A DNA stretch of 57,580 nucleotides from assembly GCA_028282685.1 (NCBI GenBank), contig JANQHK010000082.1:1-57580 (forward strand), given 5' to 3'. The number at the start of each line of letters is the position of its first letter. The first letter of the stretch is position 1. Positions 50,033 through 57,075 of this stretch are shown here, piece after piece. The stretch comes from Phycisphaeraceae bacterium. Lineage in GTDB: Bacteria; Planctomycetota; Phycisphaerae; Phycisphaerales; Zrk34. The notes under the pieces were generated by a model that was not told the origin of the DNA, searched no databases, and was given only the letters and a program-made list of their open reading frames with translations. A program made the translations under genes and the position numbers.

Positions 50033-50259
50033 AACCGCTTTCGGCGAACAACGCAAAAGTGACCACACGTAATAACGAGCGTTCGATGCCGTAGTCCGTT
50101 CATGTCCACATACAAAAGGGTTTCGACAAGGAGCAAGCGAAAGGTGGTGTCAACGATGAATCATCTCCCGCGCAGGCAGTCAAGTTATTTGCATCAGGAA
50201 TGATTTGGGGAACATTCAGATACAGAGACTGCCCCTCTTCTGTTTCTGAGAGGACACAA

Positions 50260-51066
50260 TCAACCGTTGCTAACCACCGTCAAAGGGCCCTTGTGATCCA
50301 TGGTGAACTGTGGATATGCCGCACGGATATCACGATGAACCGTGACGTTATCCTCAATGATATAAATGAACCGATCCGCCAGATGAGGGACCACACATTG
50401 CATGGTCGTCATGATACTCTCAACAGAATGGAACCCATCGTCAATACACACATCGATGCGATCGCCCTTTAGAATCGTTTCGAGATACTGCGTGTTATCT
50501 AGGAATTGATCGTATTCGTAGAGTTCGGGCTGGTTTTTCTCAAAAGCACCCAGTTGCTTCAGATTCGCCATGTTGCCGCGGATGTGCCCGAGATCGATAT
50601 CAAGTCCAAGCACACGACTTTGGGGAAACAGATCACACCAGATTGCCAAGCCCGTTCCCATGAGGATGCCGAATTCAGCCAACGTCACCGAACGCTCCTC
50701 GCGGACCAATGGCCGAAGGTATTGTGCATACTTGACTCCGTAATTGAGATACAGCATGCGATCACCGCCGGTCATTCCTCCCAGCGTCACTTGCGCATCG
50801 GTTCGAGGATCCATAGAACTAATCTTGTTTCGTGGCACGTGCATCACCATGCCGCCGTATTTGATTTCCGCTCCAATCAACCAATCGCGCTCGCCCGGCT
50901 GGGCATCGGAGAAACGACGCCGGATATGTTTCTGCCCGCTTCGCAAACGCCGCCTCCGCCAAACTGCCTGCGCTTTGTGGAACAACACCGCGAGCTTGGC
51001 GTTTATCCAGGATGCGGCTTGAAAAGCATGGGTGTGTCTGGATCGAAGCAACTCCACAGCGCTCAT
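50260..51066 (-). CDS. Class I SAM-dependent methyltransferase-like protein
   Basis: A 268-residue protein. A Rossmann-type methyltransferase fold is suggested by VTLAEFGILMGTGLAIWCDL and RVLGLDIDLGHIRGNM (motif I and acidic loop II) and by IDVCIDDGFHSVESIMTTMQ and YIIEDNVTVHRDIRAAYPQ, a layout of cephalosporin-hydroxylase or macrocin/sugar O-methyltransferase-like proteins. It would methylate a sugar or small molecule in the cytoplasm. The ATG at 51066 has AAGGAGG 7 bp upstream; a TTG two codons earlier is inside that site's spacer and is rejected. An AT-rich tract at 51190-51290 probably carries its promoter. It is 228 bp from the lyase gene, convergent. Confidence 0.72.
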   Translation of the reverse strand: MSAVELLRSRHTHAFQAASWINAKLAVLFHKAQAVWRRRRLRSGQKHIRRRFSDAQPGERDWLIGAEIKYGGMVMHVPRNKISSMDPRTDAQVTLGGMTGGDRMLYLNYGVKYAQYLRPLVREERSVTLAEFGILMGTGLAIWCDLFPQSRVLGLDIDLGHIRGNMANLKQLGAFEKNQPELYEYDQFLDNTQYLETILKGDRIDVCIDDGFHSVESIMTTMQCVVPHLADRFIYIIEDNVTVHRDIRAAYPQFTMDHKGPLTVVSNG

Positions 51067-51311
51067 TGCCAACCTCCTTTTCAGTCGGAGCAGATGACAT
51101 CCGGGCCCTACGGGTTAAATTGCTTACTCTTTTGTCGCCACCGAAATGCCCGCCTGTCCCTTATCGAATCCAGAGAAAATGAAGATAGAGCTATGATCGT
51201 ACAGCGGAGTGCGGTACACTAAAAGGAAAAAATAGAATAAACTGTAATATAGTAAATAAATATAACAATCAAACCGCTTTCCTTATTCAACGATACAGAT
51301 TTCTACTCCCC
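51067..51311. other. AT-rich intergenic segment, probable promoter region
   Basis: This segment precedes the methyltransferase gene. The stretch 51220-51290 is strikingly AT-rich compared with the rest of the window (poly-A/T words such as AATATAGTAAATAAATATAA), suited to promoter or nucleoid-binding activity. No gene or repeat was found. Confidence 0.4.
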
Positions 51312-51507
51312 CTATCCCATCAGGGATTTCCCGGCACAGAACGTCGATCCACCCGCATGCAATATGAGCACGCCAAGCCCTTCTTCATGTGACAGTGCGA
51401 ACTGAATTGGCCAAGTGTCACCCGGTGCCAAAAGAATCGGCTTTCGTGACAGAAGCCACTGCCACCGACAGAACGCATACCAGGCAACTTACTAGGTTGT
51501 GTTTCAC
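51312..51507 (-). pseudogene. Remnant of an exported PEP-CTERM-like gene
   Basis: On the minus strand a GTG at 51507, preceded by AAGGAG, starts a perfect signal peptide (VKHNLVSCLVCVLSVAVASV, TKADS) followed by FGTG and a stop at 51418. Shifting by one base at that stop continues GDTWPIQFALSHEEGLGVLI and ends at TAG (51312). The FGTG-type start after the cleavage site is common in planctomycete exported PEP-CTERM proteins. It lies 140 bp downstream of the intact PEP-CTERM gene on the same strand. A 29-residue real peptide is an alternative. No PEP-CTERM tail was found. Confidence 0.4.
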
Positions 51508-51646
51508 GATTCACGCTCCTTCGAGTAAGAGTAACCAGCGATCTTTGCGGATATCCTGTGCATGGCCACAGTGCCAATATTTTTCACGCTACTCGTACCC
51601 ACACCGCACAGAACTGACCCACCCAATCCTGAGAGACAGCCCTAAC

Positions 51647-52438
51647 TCATCGACGTCGCCTCAACGCGATCAGCCCGGTAAGACCAACCAAGGTCAGCAA
51701 AGTGGGTTCGGGGATGGCCTGCGAATCAAAGGAATACACCTTCATGTAGTTCTCGGTTCCTGGGAATCCGGCTGAACTGCCATCCACGTGGAAAAAACGC
51801 AGGTACCAGGATTCATTGGGATCCAGTGAGGCAGTGCCGTATACGGATCCGCTCAGATCCGCACCTTGATAGAGCGTGGCTGTGTCAGTGTCGCTGTCGA
51901 TCGCAATCGACCAATCGGCAGGACCGAAATCGGCTTGTGCTAGATTGTGAGGGCTTTGCAGGTAACTTGAGGCCATCGTCCAGTAAAGGCGTGTATTGGC
52001 CGCACTATCAGTCTGCCACATATCACCATGCCAATCGGAATAATCCGGAGTAGGGGCAGTACCGTCGGTAAAAGAGATCATGTAGCCGTTGATATGGTCT
52101 GCATTCACATCCGCTTCCCACCGGAAGTTGACGATATGGTCCATGTTGTCGTTGTAGTCGTAAGTCGTGCGAGCCCACACGAAAGCGCCATATGTGCCAC
52201 TTGTAGCTGGGCCATCAATCCGCAGCTCCAGATAGCCATCGGTATCCGTTACTTCCTGATGGCTGAATGAATAAAGGCCGCCGAATCCGATGTCATTCGA
52301 GCCGCCCACCTCCCATAGCGACGGATCAATACTCCCATCGTCGAAGTCATCGTCCCACGAACCCGCATGACTAGGCAGTTGAAAACCTAAGACCAAGGCA
52401 AGTATACAGGTCACCATCAGGACGGCTTGTAATTTCAT
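51647..52438 (-). CDS. PEP-CTERM sorting-domain protein, beta-sandwich type
   Basis: A 263-residue exported protein. The signal peptide MKLQAVLMVTCILALVLGFQ ends before AGSWDDDFDDG. The 200-residue body is Asp/Tyr/Trp/Ser-rich (GGLYSFSHQEVTDTDGYLEL, DWHGDMWQTDSAANTRLYWT) and reads like a concanavalin/jelly-roll domain. The C-terminus IPEPTLLTLVGLTGLIALRR is the exosortase sorting signal. It would be exported and released or anchored at the cell surface. AAAGGAG precedes the ATG by 7 bp. Its leader has a promoter-like pair at 52618-52646 and an early terminator-like hairpin. The body differs from the PEP-CTERM protein at 1032-1640. Confidence 0.88.
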   Translation of the reverse strand: MKLQAVLMVTCILALVLGFQLPSHAGSWDDDFDDGSIDPSLWEVGGSNDIGFGGLYSFSHQEVTDTDGYLELRIDGPATSGTYGAFVWARTTYDYNDNMDHIVNFRWEADVNADHINGYMISFTDGTAPTPDYSDWHGDMWQTDSAANTRLYWTMASSYLQSPHNLAQADFGPADWSIAIDSDTDTATLYQGADLSGSVYGTASLDPNESWYLRFFHVDGSSAGFPGTENYMKVYSFDSQAIPEPTLLTLVGLTGLIALRRRR

Positions 52439-52564
52439 GACTGTCTCCTTTCTGGGGTGTTGCGCGCACATACCATCACGCGGTTTGACCGCTTTATTCG
52501 CTCGATAGGATGTACTTAATTTGCCGTCACCCGGTGCAGAGATACGCACCACCTACCTGAACCC

Positions 52565-52592
52565 AAAAAGAGGAGCACTCGGCGCGCTCCTC
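52565..52592 (-). terminator. Terminator-like hairpin in the PEP-CTERM gene leader
   Basis: GAGGAGC and GCTCCTC (7-bp stem, 52570-52576 with 52586-52592) are followed on the minus strand by TTTTT. It lies between the promoter-like hexamers and the ATG of the PEP-CTERM gene, about 130 bp before the start codon, so it would attenuate that gene or end a short transcript. Confidence 0.6.
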
Positions 52593-52617
52593 CCAATCAC
52601 CTTTCTCAGTTTTCTCT

Positions 52618-52646
52618 TAATTACTTCTTAGGGAAGGCCATGTCAA
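52618..52646 (-). promoter_or_regulatory. Sigma-70-like promoter of the PEP-CTERM gene
   Basis: Minus-strand -35 TTGACA (52646-52641), 17-bp spacer, -10 TAATTA (52623-52618). It would start transcription near 52611, giving a leader of about 170 nt for the gene at 51647-52438. The -35 is a consensus match and the spacing is ideal; the -10 is imperfect. Confidence 0.55.
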
Positions 52647-52813
52647 GACAATTCTGCCTGATTAACTGATCCTGATCGATGTGGGCCAACCGCCTGATCA
52701 TATTGCCAGTGACCAGCCATACTGAAAGCGCCAGGCGTTCGTTACAGCCACGGTCACAGCCGCAGGTCATGTAAATGCTTTGAATGTGACGGAATAGGGA
52801 AATCCAAAATGCG

Positions 52814-52837
52814 AAAAACCGCCCAATTCGGACGGTT
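52814..52837 (-). terminator. Intrinsic terminator of tRNA-Phe
   Basis: Minus-strand stem AACCGTCC/GGGCGGTT with a GAATT loop, followed by TTTTT, 32 bp after the tRNA 3' end. Confidence 0.82.
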
Positions 52838-52869
52838 CAACGGCATTCCCGACAATTCCAGGGCAGCAA

Positions 52870-52942
52870 TGGTCAGGGGCGGACTTGAACCGCCGACACC
52901 CGCATTTTCAGTGCGGTGCTCTACCAACTGAGCTACCTGACC
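52870..52942 (-). tRNA. tRNA-Phe (anticodon GAA)
   Basis: A complete 73-nt cloverleaf on the minus strand. Acceptor GGTCAGG pairs with CCTGACC, discriminator A. The D-arm is GCTCAGTTGGTAGAGC; the anticodon stem CCGCA/TGCGG has loop CTGAAAA, giving GAA. The T-arm is GGCGG-TTCAAGT-CCGCC. CCA is not encoded. pyrF is on the same strand 168 bp upstream. Confidence 0.95.
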
Positions 52943-52991
52943 TCCAATCGAACCGCAAAGTATATCGGCTCGCGTTTTGGGTGACAATAGA

Positions 52992-53095
52992 ACCCCGGCG
53001 CTGTGCCGGGACGCCGGCGGAGCCCCCGGTGCAGCCGAGGCACAAGGAGATGCCGTGGTGATGCCACTTTGTTGGCGGCAAGCGGCGAAAGGGGC
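52992..53095. repeat. GC-rich dispersed-repeat-like segment between pyrF and tRNA-Phe
   Basis: It holds a CCCGGC/GCCGGG hairpin (52994-53010) and several imperfect inverted repeats, for example CGGC...GCCG pairs with GGAGCCCCCGGTGCAGCC. On the minus strand the text reads like a repeat family (GCATCTCCTTGTGCCTCGGC) that I recall from planctomycete intergenic DNA; a database search is needed. No second copy is in the window. Confidence 0.4.
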
Positions 53096-53110
53096 GTGAC
53101 CGAACCGACA

Positions 53111-53974
53111 TCAATCCAATATCGCACGGATCTGCTGCGCCATGTCCGCGGCGGCGGCGGCGATGGGCTCACGCCAATCCTCGGCGTCGGACTTGGCAAA
53201 GGCATACGTGATCGAACGACTGGCGGTAACCAACGCGCCCGTGCCATCGGGTTTGAAGCAGGCGCGCACGTCCTCGGCCGTCCCGCCTTGTGCGCCGAAA
53301 CCGGGCACGAGAAAAATCTGCTGCGGCATCATGTCACGCAGCCGCACCGCATCGGAGGGCTTGGTCGCTCCCACCACCGCACCGAGCAACGAGTAACCGC
53401 TTTGCCCGATGCAGTCGGTCGCAGCGCCCGACTCGGCGACGATCTGCGCCAGCGCTTCGCTGACGGTTCGGCCGTCCTGAAGGGTCAATCCCTGGAACGC
53501 ATCGGAAGAGGGATTCGACGCGCGCACCCAGGCGAACAGTCCCCGGCCCGCCTCGGCCGCGGCTTCGAGGAACGGGGCGATGCCATCGGCGCCGCACCAG
53601 GCATTGATGGTGGTCGCATCGGCCCGGGCGAGTGTGGCGGCGGCGTAGTGGGAGGCGCTGGAGCCGATGTCCCCCCGCTTGGCATCGAGGATCACCAGCA
53701 ATTCCAACTCGTGCGCCACGCGCATCAGATCGTCGAGCAACACGACGCCGGGCGCGTGGTAGCGCTCGAAACATGCCGACTGAAACTTCACGATCGGCGC
53801 GTGCTCGGCCACGGCCCGCATCACCTCTACACAAAACGCGCGGATCGATTCCAGCGGCGTATTCGTTTCCCGCAACTCCTCCGGCAGCTTCGAAAACACC
53901 GGGTCGATCCCCACGCAAATCGGCGCGCCCTTGCGCTCGATGGCGTCCAGTAAGCAATCAGCGAAATGATTCAT
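53111..53974 (-). CDS. pyrF: Orotidine 5'-phosphate decarboxylase
   Basis: A 287-residue enzyme of the longer type-2 OMP decarboxylase family. It catalyses OMP to UMP, the last step of de novo pyrimidine synthesis, in the cytoplasm. The catalytic DxKxxD is LDAKRGDIGSSASHYA; other family elements are CVGIDPVFSKLP near the N-terminus, VKFQSACFERY and IFLVPGFGAQGGTAEDVRAC near the phosphate-binding loop, with SRSITYAF. The ATG at 53974 was chosen because similarity starts there; a longer frame upstream runs through repeat DNA. Heptamer repeats (TCYTGAG) lie directly before the start codon and no good Shine-Dalgarno sequence is visible except AGGA within them. Confidence 0.96.
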   Translation of the reverse strand: MNHFADCLLDAIERKGAPICVGIDPVFSKLPEELRETNTPLESIRAFCVEVMRAVAEHAPIVKFQSACFERYHAPGVVLLDDLMRVAHELELLVILDAKRGDIGSSASHYAAATLARADATTINAWCGADGIAPFLEAAAEAGRGLFAWVRASNPSSDAFQGLTLQDGRTVSEALAQIVAESGAATDCIGQSGYSLLGAVVGATKPSDAVRLRDMMPQQIFLVPGFGAQGGTAEDVRACFKPDGTGALVTASRSITYAFAKSDAEDWREPIAAAAADMAQQIRAILD

Positions 53975-53981
53975 TGATGAG

Positions 53982-54002
53982 TCCTGAGTCTTGAGTTCTG
54001 AG
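53982..54002. repeat. TCYTGAG heptamer repeat at the pyrF start
   Basis: Three tandem heptamers, TCCTGAG, TCTTGAG and TTCTGAG, end 7 bp before the pyrF start codon (minus strand). They are unrelated in sequence to the TGGNAAC arrays but are of the same 7-base type. Confidence 0.6.
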
Positions 54003-54190
54003 AGTGTGTGTGGGAAGTGAAAAAACGAGCCGCGACGGTGAGGGAGCGGTCGTCGGGCCGTTGATCTGCGTTCGACTTTCCGCTCTTCCGCGGGCAAGTG
54101 ACCACACATGCCCCGTCGGGTTCGGGCGCCGTGCGGACCGCTTCCTCACGGGCACAGCTCGTACAAGAACTCTTCTCACACACTTTCTCA
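53999..54190. repeat. Imperfect 190-bp palindromic element (nested inverted repeats)
   Basis: Outer arms: 53999-54017 (TGAGAGTGTGTGTGGGAAG) and 54172-54190 (reverse complement, 16/19). Inner arms: 54025-54051 and 54136-54162, also inverted, about 22/27 in agreement (GACCGCTYCCTCAC...CGT-type sequence in opposite orientation). The inner unit resembles a GC-rich palindromic repeat that I recall as common in planctomycetes. It fills most of the 326-bp space between the divergent pyrF and DUF971 genes, and so must overlap their promoters. Confidence 0.65.
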
Positions 54191-54300
54191 GGTTGGGGAT
54201 GAGACATTCCATGTGTCAATTTAACATCACGGCGAGCAAGATTCATCCGGCCTGCAGTAGGGACTTGGCCCAGCGGCCAGCATTGTGCTTAAATATCCCC

Positions 54301-54627
54301 ATGAGCGCACCCAAGCCCAAACACCTGGACCTGAAAAAAGACGAGGGGTTAACGATCGAATGGGACGACGGCCGACGGTCGTTTTACCCGGTCGCGCACC
54401 TGCGCAAGCTCAGTCCCTCGGCCGACGAACGCGAGCGCCGCGCCGAGCAGGAAAGCAATCCGCTGCACGTCCTGCCGAGCCATTTCGCCGAGCAGGCCGG
54501 CCCGATCATCGCCTCCGAGGCGGAACTGATCGGCAACTACGCCATCCGCATCACCTTCTCCGACGGCCACAGCACGGGCATCTACTCGTGGGCCTATCTG
54601 CGCGAGATTGATCCGGAGAATGGTTAA
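54301..54627 (+). CDS. DUF971 (gamma-butyrobetaine hydroxylase-like N-terminal) family protein
   Basis: A 108-residue small protein matching the DUF971 fold: PKHLDLKKDEGLTIEWDDGR near the N-terminus, RSFYPVAHLRKLSP, GNYAIRITFSDGHSTGIYSW and AYLREIDPENG at the end. This domain occurs alone or fused to oxidoreductases and Fe-S proteins and is often linked to Mrp-like Fe-S cluster carriers. Its exact role is unknown. The ATG at 54301 starts the family; an open frame to the left crosses repeat DNA. It is divergent from pyrF and ends inside a TGGTTAAC array. Confidence 0.88.
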   Translation: MSAPKPKHLDLKKDEGLTIEWDDGRRSFYPVAHLRKLSPSADERERRAEQESNPLHVLPSHFAEQAGPIIASEAELIGNYAIRITFSDGHSTGIYSWAYLREIDPENG

Positions 54628-54681
54628 TTGGTTAACTGGGAAACGATCCGATTAACCGATGCACCGATTCACCAATTAACC
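54621..54681. repeat. TGGTTAAC octamer array and 11-bp inverted repeat at the DUF971 stop
   Basis: Units TGGTTAAT, TGGTTAAC and TGGGAAAC start on the stop codon (54625-54627 lies within the first). A perfect inverted repeat, GGTTAATTGGT (54622-54632) and ACCAATTAACC (54671-54681), encloses 38 bp. Same TGGNTAAC/TGGNAAC family as at asnS/SLC13 and murC. Confidence 0.7.
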
Positions 54682-54755
54682 CGTGAACCGAATTCCCGCG
54701 CTTGTCCGCTCATCCGGCTCTGTTAAGATGTCACCTTCCCGCATACGGAGGTTTT

Positions 54756-55841
54756 ATGGTGGGCCGCATTTACAACTTTTCCGCCGGGCCCTGCACGCTG
54801 CCGCTGGAAGCGCTGGAGCGGGCGCGGGACCAGTTCGTCGATTACCGGGGCACGGGGATGTCGCTGATCGAAATGAGCCACCGCTCGAAGATGGTGGACG
54901 GCGTCCACTGCCGGGCGATTGAGTTGGTGCGCGAGCTGTTGAGCGTGCCGGACGATTTTTCGGTGCTGTTTCTCGGCGGCGGCGCCACGATGCAATTTTC
55001 AATGATCCCGGCCAACCTGCTGCGCGACGGGGCGAGCGCCGATTACACCCACTCCGGCTCGTGGGCGAAGAAGGCCATCGCCGACGCCAAGCGGCTGGGC
55101 AAGGTGAACGTGATCTGGTCCGGCGAGGAGGCGAACTTCACCACGCTGCCCGAACCGTCGAGCGTGACGGCCGGCGACGGCGCGGCCTACCTGCACCTGA
55201 CCAGCAACGAAACGATCGGCGGCATCCAGTGGAAAGATTTCCCGAATGTGGACGTACCGCTGGTCAGCGATATGTCGTCGGACATTTTCAGTCGGCCCCT
55301 GCCGTTGGAGCGGTTCGGCATCGTTTACGCCGGGGCGCAGAAAAACATCGGCCCGGCGGGCGTGGGGCTGGTGCTGATTCGCAGGGATATGCTGGAGCGC
55401 TGCCCGGACGACATGCCGCTGTACCAGAATTACCGCAAACACGCCGATGCCAACTCGATGCTGAACACCCCGCCGGTCTTTCAGATCTGGATGATCTCGC
55501 TGGTGCTGGAATGGTTGCTGGGCCAAGGCGGTTTGAGTTGGGCGCAGCAGATGGCCGAGCAGCGTTCGGCGTTGCTGTACGCGATGATCGACAAGCACAG
55601 CGGATTCTACCGTTGCCCGGTGAATCGGAGCGTCGCGTCGGTGATGAACGTGGTCTGGCGCTGCCCCGGCGAAGAGCTGGAGGCGCAGTTCATCGCCGAG
55701 GCGGCGGAGCAGGGGATGAACGGCTTGAAGGGCCACCGCTCGGTGGGCGGCTGCCGGGCGTCGATCTACAACGCCATGCCGATCGAAGGCGCGCAGGCGC
55801 TGGCGCAGTTCATGGACGACTTCGCGCAGAAGCACGGGTGA
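54756..55841 (+). CDS. serC: Phosphoserine aminotransferase
   Basis: A 361-residue class V PLP aminotransferase that converts 3-phosphohydroxypyruvate and glutamate to phosphoserine (serine, and in some species pyridoxine, synthesis). The N-terminus IYNFSAGPCTLPLEALERAR with RGTGMSLIEMSHRSKM, the GGGATMQFSMIPANL cofactor region, VSDMSSDIFSRPL and the Schiff-base Lys in VYAGAQKNIGPAGVGLVLIR match SerC; the C-terminal LKGHRSVGGCRASIYNAMPI binds the phosphate group. GGAGGT lies 5 bp before the chosen ATG. It stands alone, 129 bp after the DUF971 gene and just upstream of the RAYT element. Confidence 0.96.
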   Translation: MVGRIYNFSAGPCTLPLEALERARDQFVDYRGTGMSLIEMSHRSKMVDGVHCRAIELVRELLSVPDDFSVLFLGGGATMQFSMIPANLLRDGASADYTHSGSWAKKAIADAKRLGKVNVIWSGEEANFTTLPEPSSVTAGDGAAYLHLTSNETIGGIQWKDFPNVDVPLVSDMSSDIFSRPLPLERFGIVYAGAQKNIGPAGVGLVLIRRDMLERCPDDMPLYQNYRKHADANSMLNTPPVFQIWMISLVLEWLLGQGGLSWAQQMAEQRSALLYAMIDKHSGFYRCPVNRSVASVMNVVWRCPGEELEAQFIAEAAEQGMNGLKGHRSVGGCRASIYNAMPIEGAQALAQFMDDFAQKHG

Positions 55842-55857
55842 TTGTCATCCTTTCCCG

Positions 55858-55941
55858 TAACCCGCCCCTGAAGGGGCGAGCTTGCAATGTATTGCAACAT
55901 AAACTCTCCCCCAAGCCCCACCCTTTCAGGGTGGGGTTATT
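55858..55941. repeat. Left BIME (paired REPs) of the RAYT element
   Basis: TAACCC plus hairpin GCCCCTGAAGGGGC, a linker (CTTGCAATGTATTGCAACAT, then AAACTCTCCCCCAAG), and a second hairpin CCCCACCCTTTCAGGGTGGGG plus TTATT. The second REP is the inverted version of the first, sharing the (AAT)AACCC foot and the TGAA loop. It sits 16 bp after serC and 26 bp before the transposase start. Confidence 0.88.
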
Positions 55942-55966
55942 CCGACACCCATGATATCATGCGACC

Positions 55967-56494
55967 ATGCCGAAACAGGGGATGGTATGGTGGCTGATCA
56001 CCATCAGCACACTCAACCACTGGTTGCCCGGTGACCCGCGCGGCTTCCGCAGCCCACATCATCGGATTCATAGTTCAGGCGATTATCGAAACCGTCCGCC
56101 CGAAAAAGAACACGCGGGTTTGCATGAACACGCCCAATCCATCAGCGGGCAACCCGTTGATTTGCCGCCTGAAGTCCGTCCCTTAATCGGCCAGACCTTC
56201 GTCTGCAAACTAAAAGAGTTGGGATACCGCGCGATCGCGATTTGTGTGGATCACTGGCACGTTCATTTTCTTGCGGAATTGCCGATCGATATCAAACAAG
56301 CCAAAACCATCGTGGGGCAATGTAAGGGACTGGCTTCACACAAAGTAAAAGACCGCTTGCCGGGCCGAATCTGGGCCGGGGGCGGTTCGTTTGAATTGAT
56401 CAAAACGCAAGCGCATCACAGACGCGCATTTGAATACATTGTCAGACATCGGGAACAGGGCGCGTGGGTCTGGACGTATCGCGATACGGAATAA
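55967..56494 (+). CDS. REP-associated tyrosine transposase (RAYT, Y1-Tnp family)
   Basis: A 175-residue Y1 transposase of the type that mobilises or maintains REP sequences. Signatures: WWLITISTLNHWLPGDPRGF (the LPGDPRG motif known from planctomycete RAYT-like proteins), the metal-binding HxH in AIAICVDHWHVHFLAELP, WAGGGSF, and a C-terminal Tyr in RRAFEYIVRHREQGAWVW, the probable nucleophile of the family. RAYTs cut single-stranded DNA at REP hairpins. The gene lies exactly between two near-identical BIMEs, and its stop codon is the first TAA of the right one. Coding sequence is intact, so it may be active. Confidence 0.88.
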   Translation: MPKQGMVWWLITISTLNHWLPGDPRGFRSPHHRIHSSGDYRNRPPEKEHAGLHEHAQSISGQPVDLPPEVRPLIGQTFVCKLKELGYRAIAICVDHWHVHFLAELPIDIKQAKTIVGQCKGLASHKVKDRLPGRIWAGGGSFELIKTQAHHRRAFEYIVRHREQGAWVWTYRDTE

Positions 56495-56604
56495 CCCGCC
56501 CCTGAAGGGGCGGGCTTGAAATGTATGGCAACATGAACTCTCCCCCAAGCCCCACTCTCCCAAGCCCTGCCCTCCCAAGCCCCGCCCTTCCAGGGTGGGG
56601 TTAT
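56492..56604. repeat. Right BIME (paired REPs) of the RAYT element
   Basis: The same layout as the left BIME (about 90% identical over the first 65 bp): TAACCCGCCCCTGAAGGGGC, the GAAATGTATGGCAACATGAA linker, then an expanded CCAAGCCC(C/T)GCCC tract (three near-copies of CTCTCCCAAGCCC), then the inverted hairpin CCCGCCCTTCCAGGGTGGGG and TTAT. It is 30 bp longer than the left copy owing to the tract. The stop codon of the RAYT gene overlaps its first bases. Confidence 0.88.
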
Positions 56605-56630
56605 GACTTCATTGGTTTATAATCCGACCC

Positions 56631-57056
56631 ATGGACATTCCCGTCAAGGCATTCCAGCTGCCGTTGACCGTCGCGGAAGAAGACATCGATGCGCAGGGGC
56701 ACGTCTCGAATGTGACGATCGTGAAGTGGATGAGCCGGGCGGCGTGGGAGCACTCCCGCTCGCTGGGTTTCGACCTTGAAAAATACAACGCACTGGGCGC
56801 GTGGTTCGTCGTCCGCCGTCACGAGATCGATTACCACGCCCCGGCGAACCTCGGCGACGCACTGGTGGTGCACACCTGGCCGACCGGCATGGGCAAGGCG
56901 ACGGCCGAGCGACGGCACGTGATCCTGCGCCCCGTCGATGGGGCGCTGATCGCGCGGGGTTTGAATATCTGGGCGTTCATCGATCAGCGGACCGGCCGAC
57001 CCCGCCGCATTCCCCAATCGGCGCGCGATACGTTCGATCCGAAGCGGTTCACCTGA
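56631..57056 (+). CDS. Hotdog-fold acyl-CoA thioesterase (YbgC/FadM-like)
   Basis: A 141-residue 4-hydroxybenzoyl-CoA thioesterase-family protein, cytoplasmic. The active-site region LTVAEEDIDAQGHVSNVTIV (Asp followed by GHV and Asn) fits the YbgC/FadM group, with WFVVRRHEIDYHAPANLGDA and TWPTGMGKATAERRHVIL in the beta-sheet core. It would hydrolyse a short or aryl acyl-CoA, or act on acyl-ACP. It lies 26 bp after the right BIME, so its promoter may fall in repeat DNA. It converges on pcm 19 bp away. Confidence 0.9.
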   Translation: MDIPVKAFQLPLTVAEEDIDAQGHVSNVTIVKWMSRAAWEHSRSLGFDLEKYNALGAWFVVRRHEIDYHAPANLGDALVVHTWPTGMGKATAERRHVILRPVDGALIARGLNIWAFIDQRTGRPRRIPQSARDTFDPKRFT

Positions 57057-57075
57057 GATCGGGAAGCATCCACGA

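Noticed and set aside
51320-51577. An 85-codon minus-strand open frame in the methyltransferase/PEP-CTERM gap
   Set aside because: No similarity and no start signal; the exported remnant at 51312-51507 in another frame explains this stretch better.
52439-52560. A cyclic-di-GMP (GEMM) riboswitch in the PEP-CTERM leader, suggested by GGTAGGTGGTGCG and GGCAAAT words
   Set aside because: The order and spacing of the conserved GEMM elements could not be fitted to the leader.
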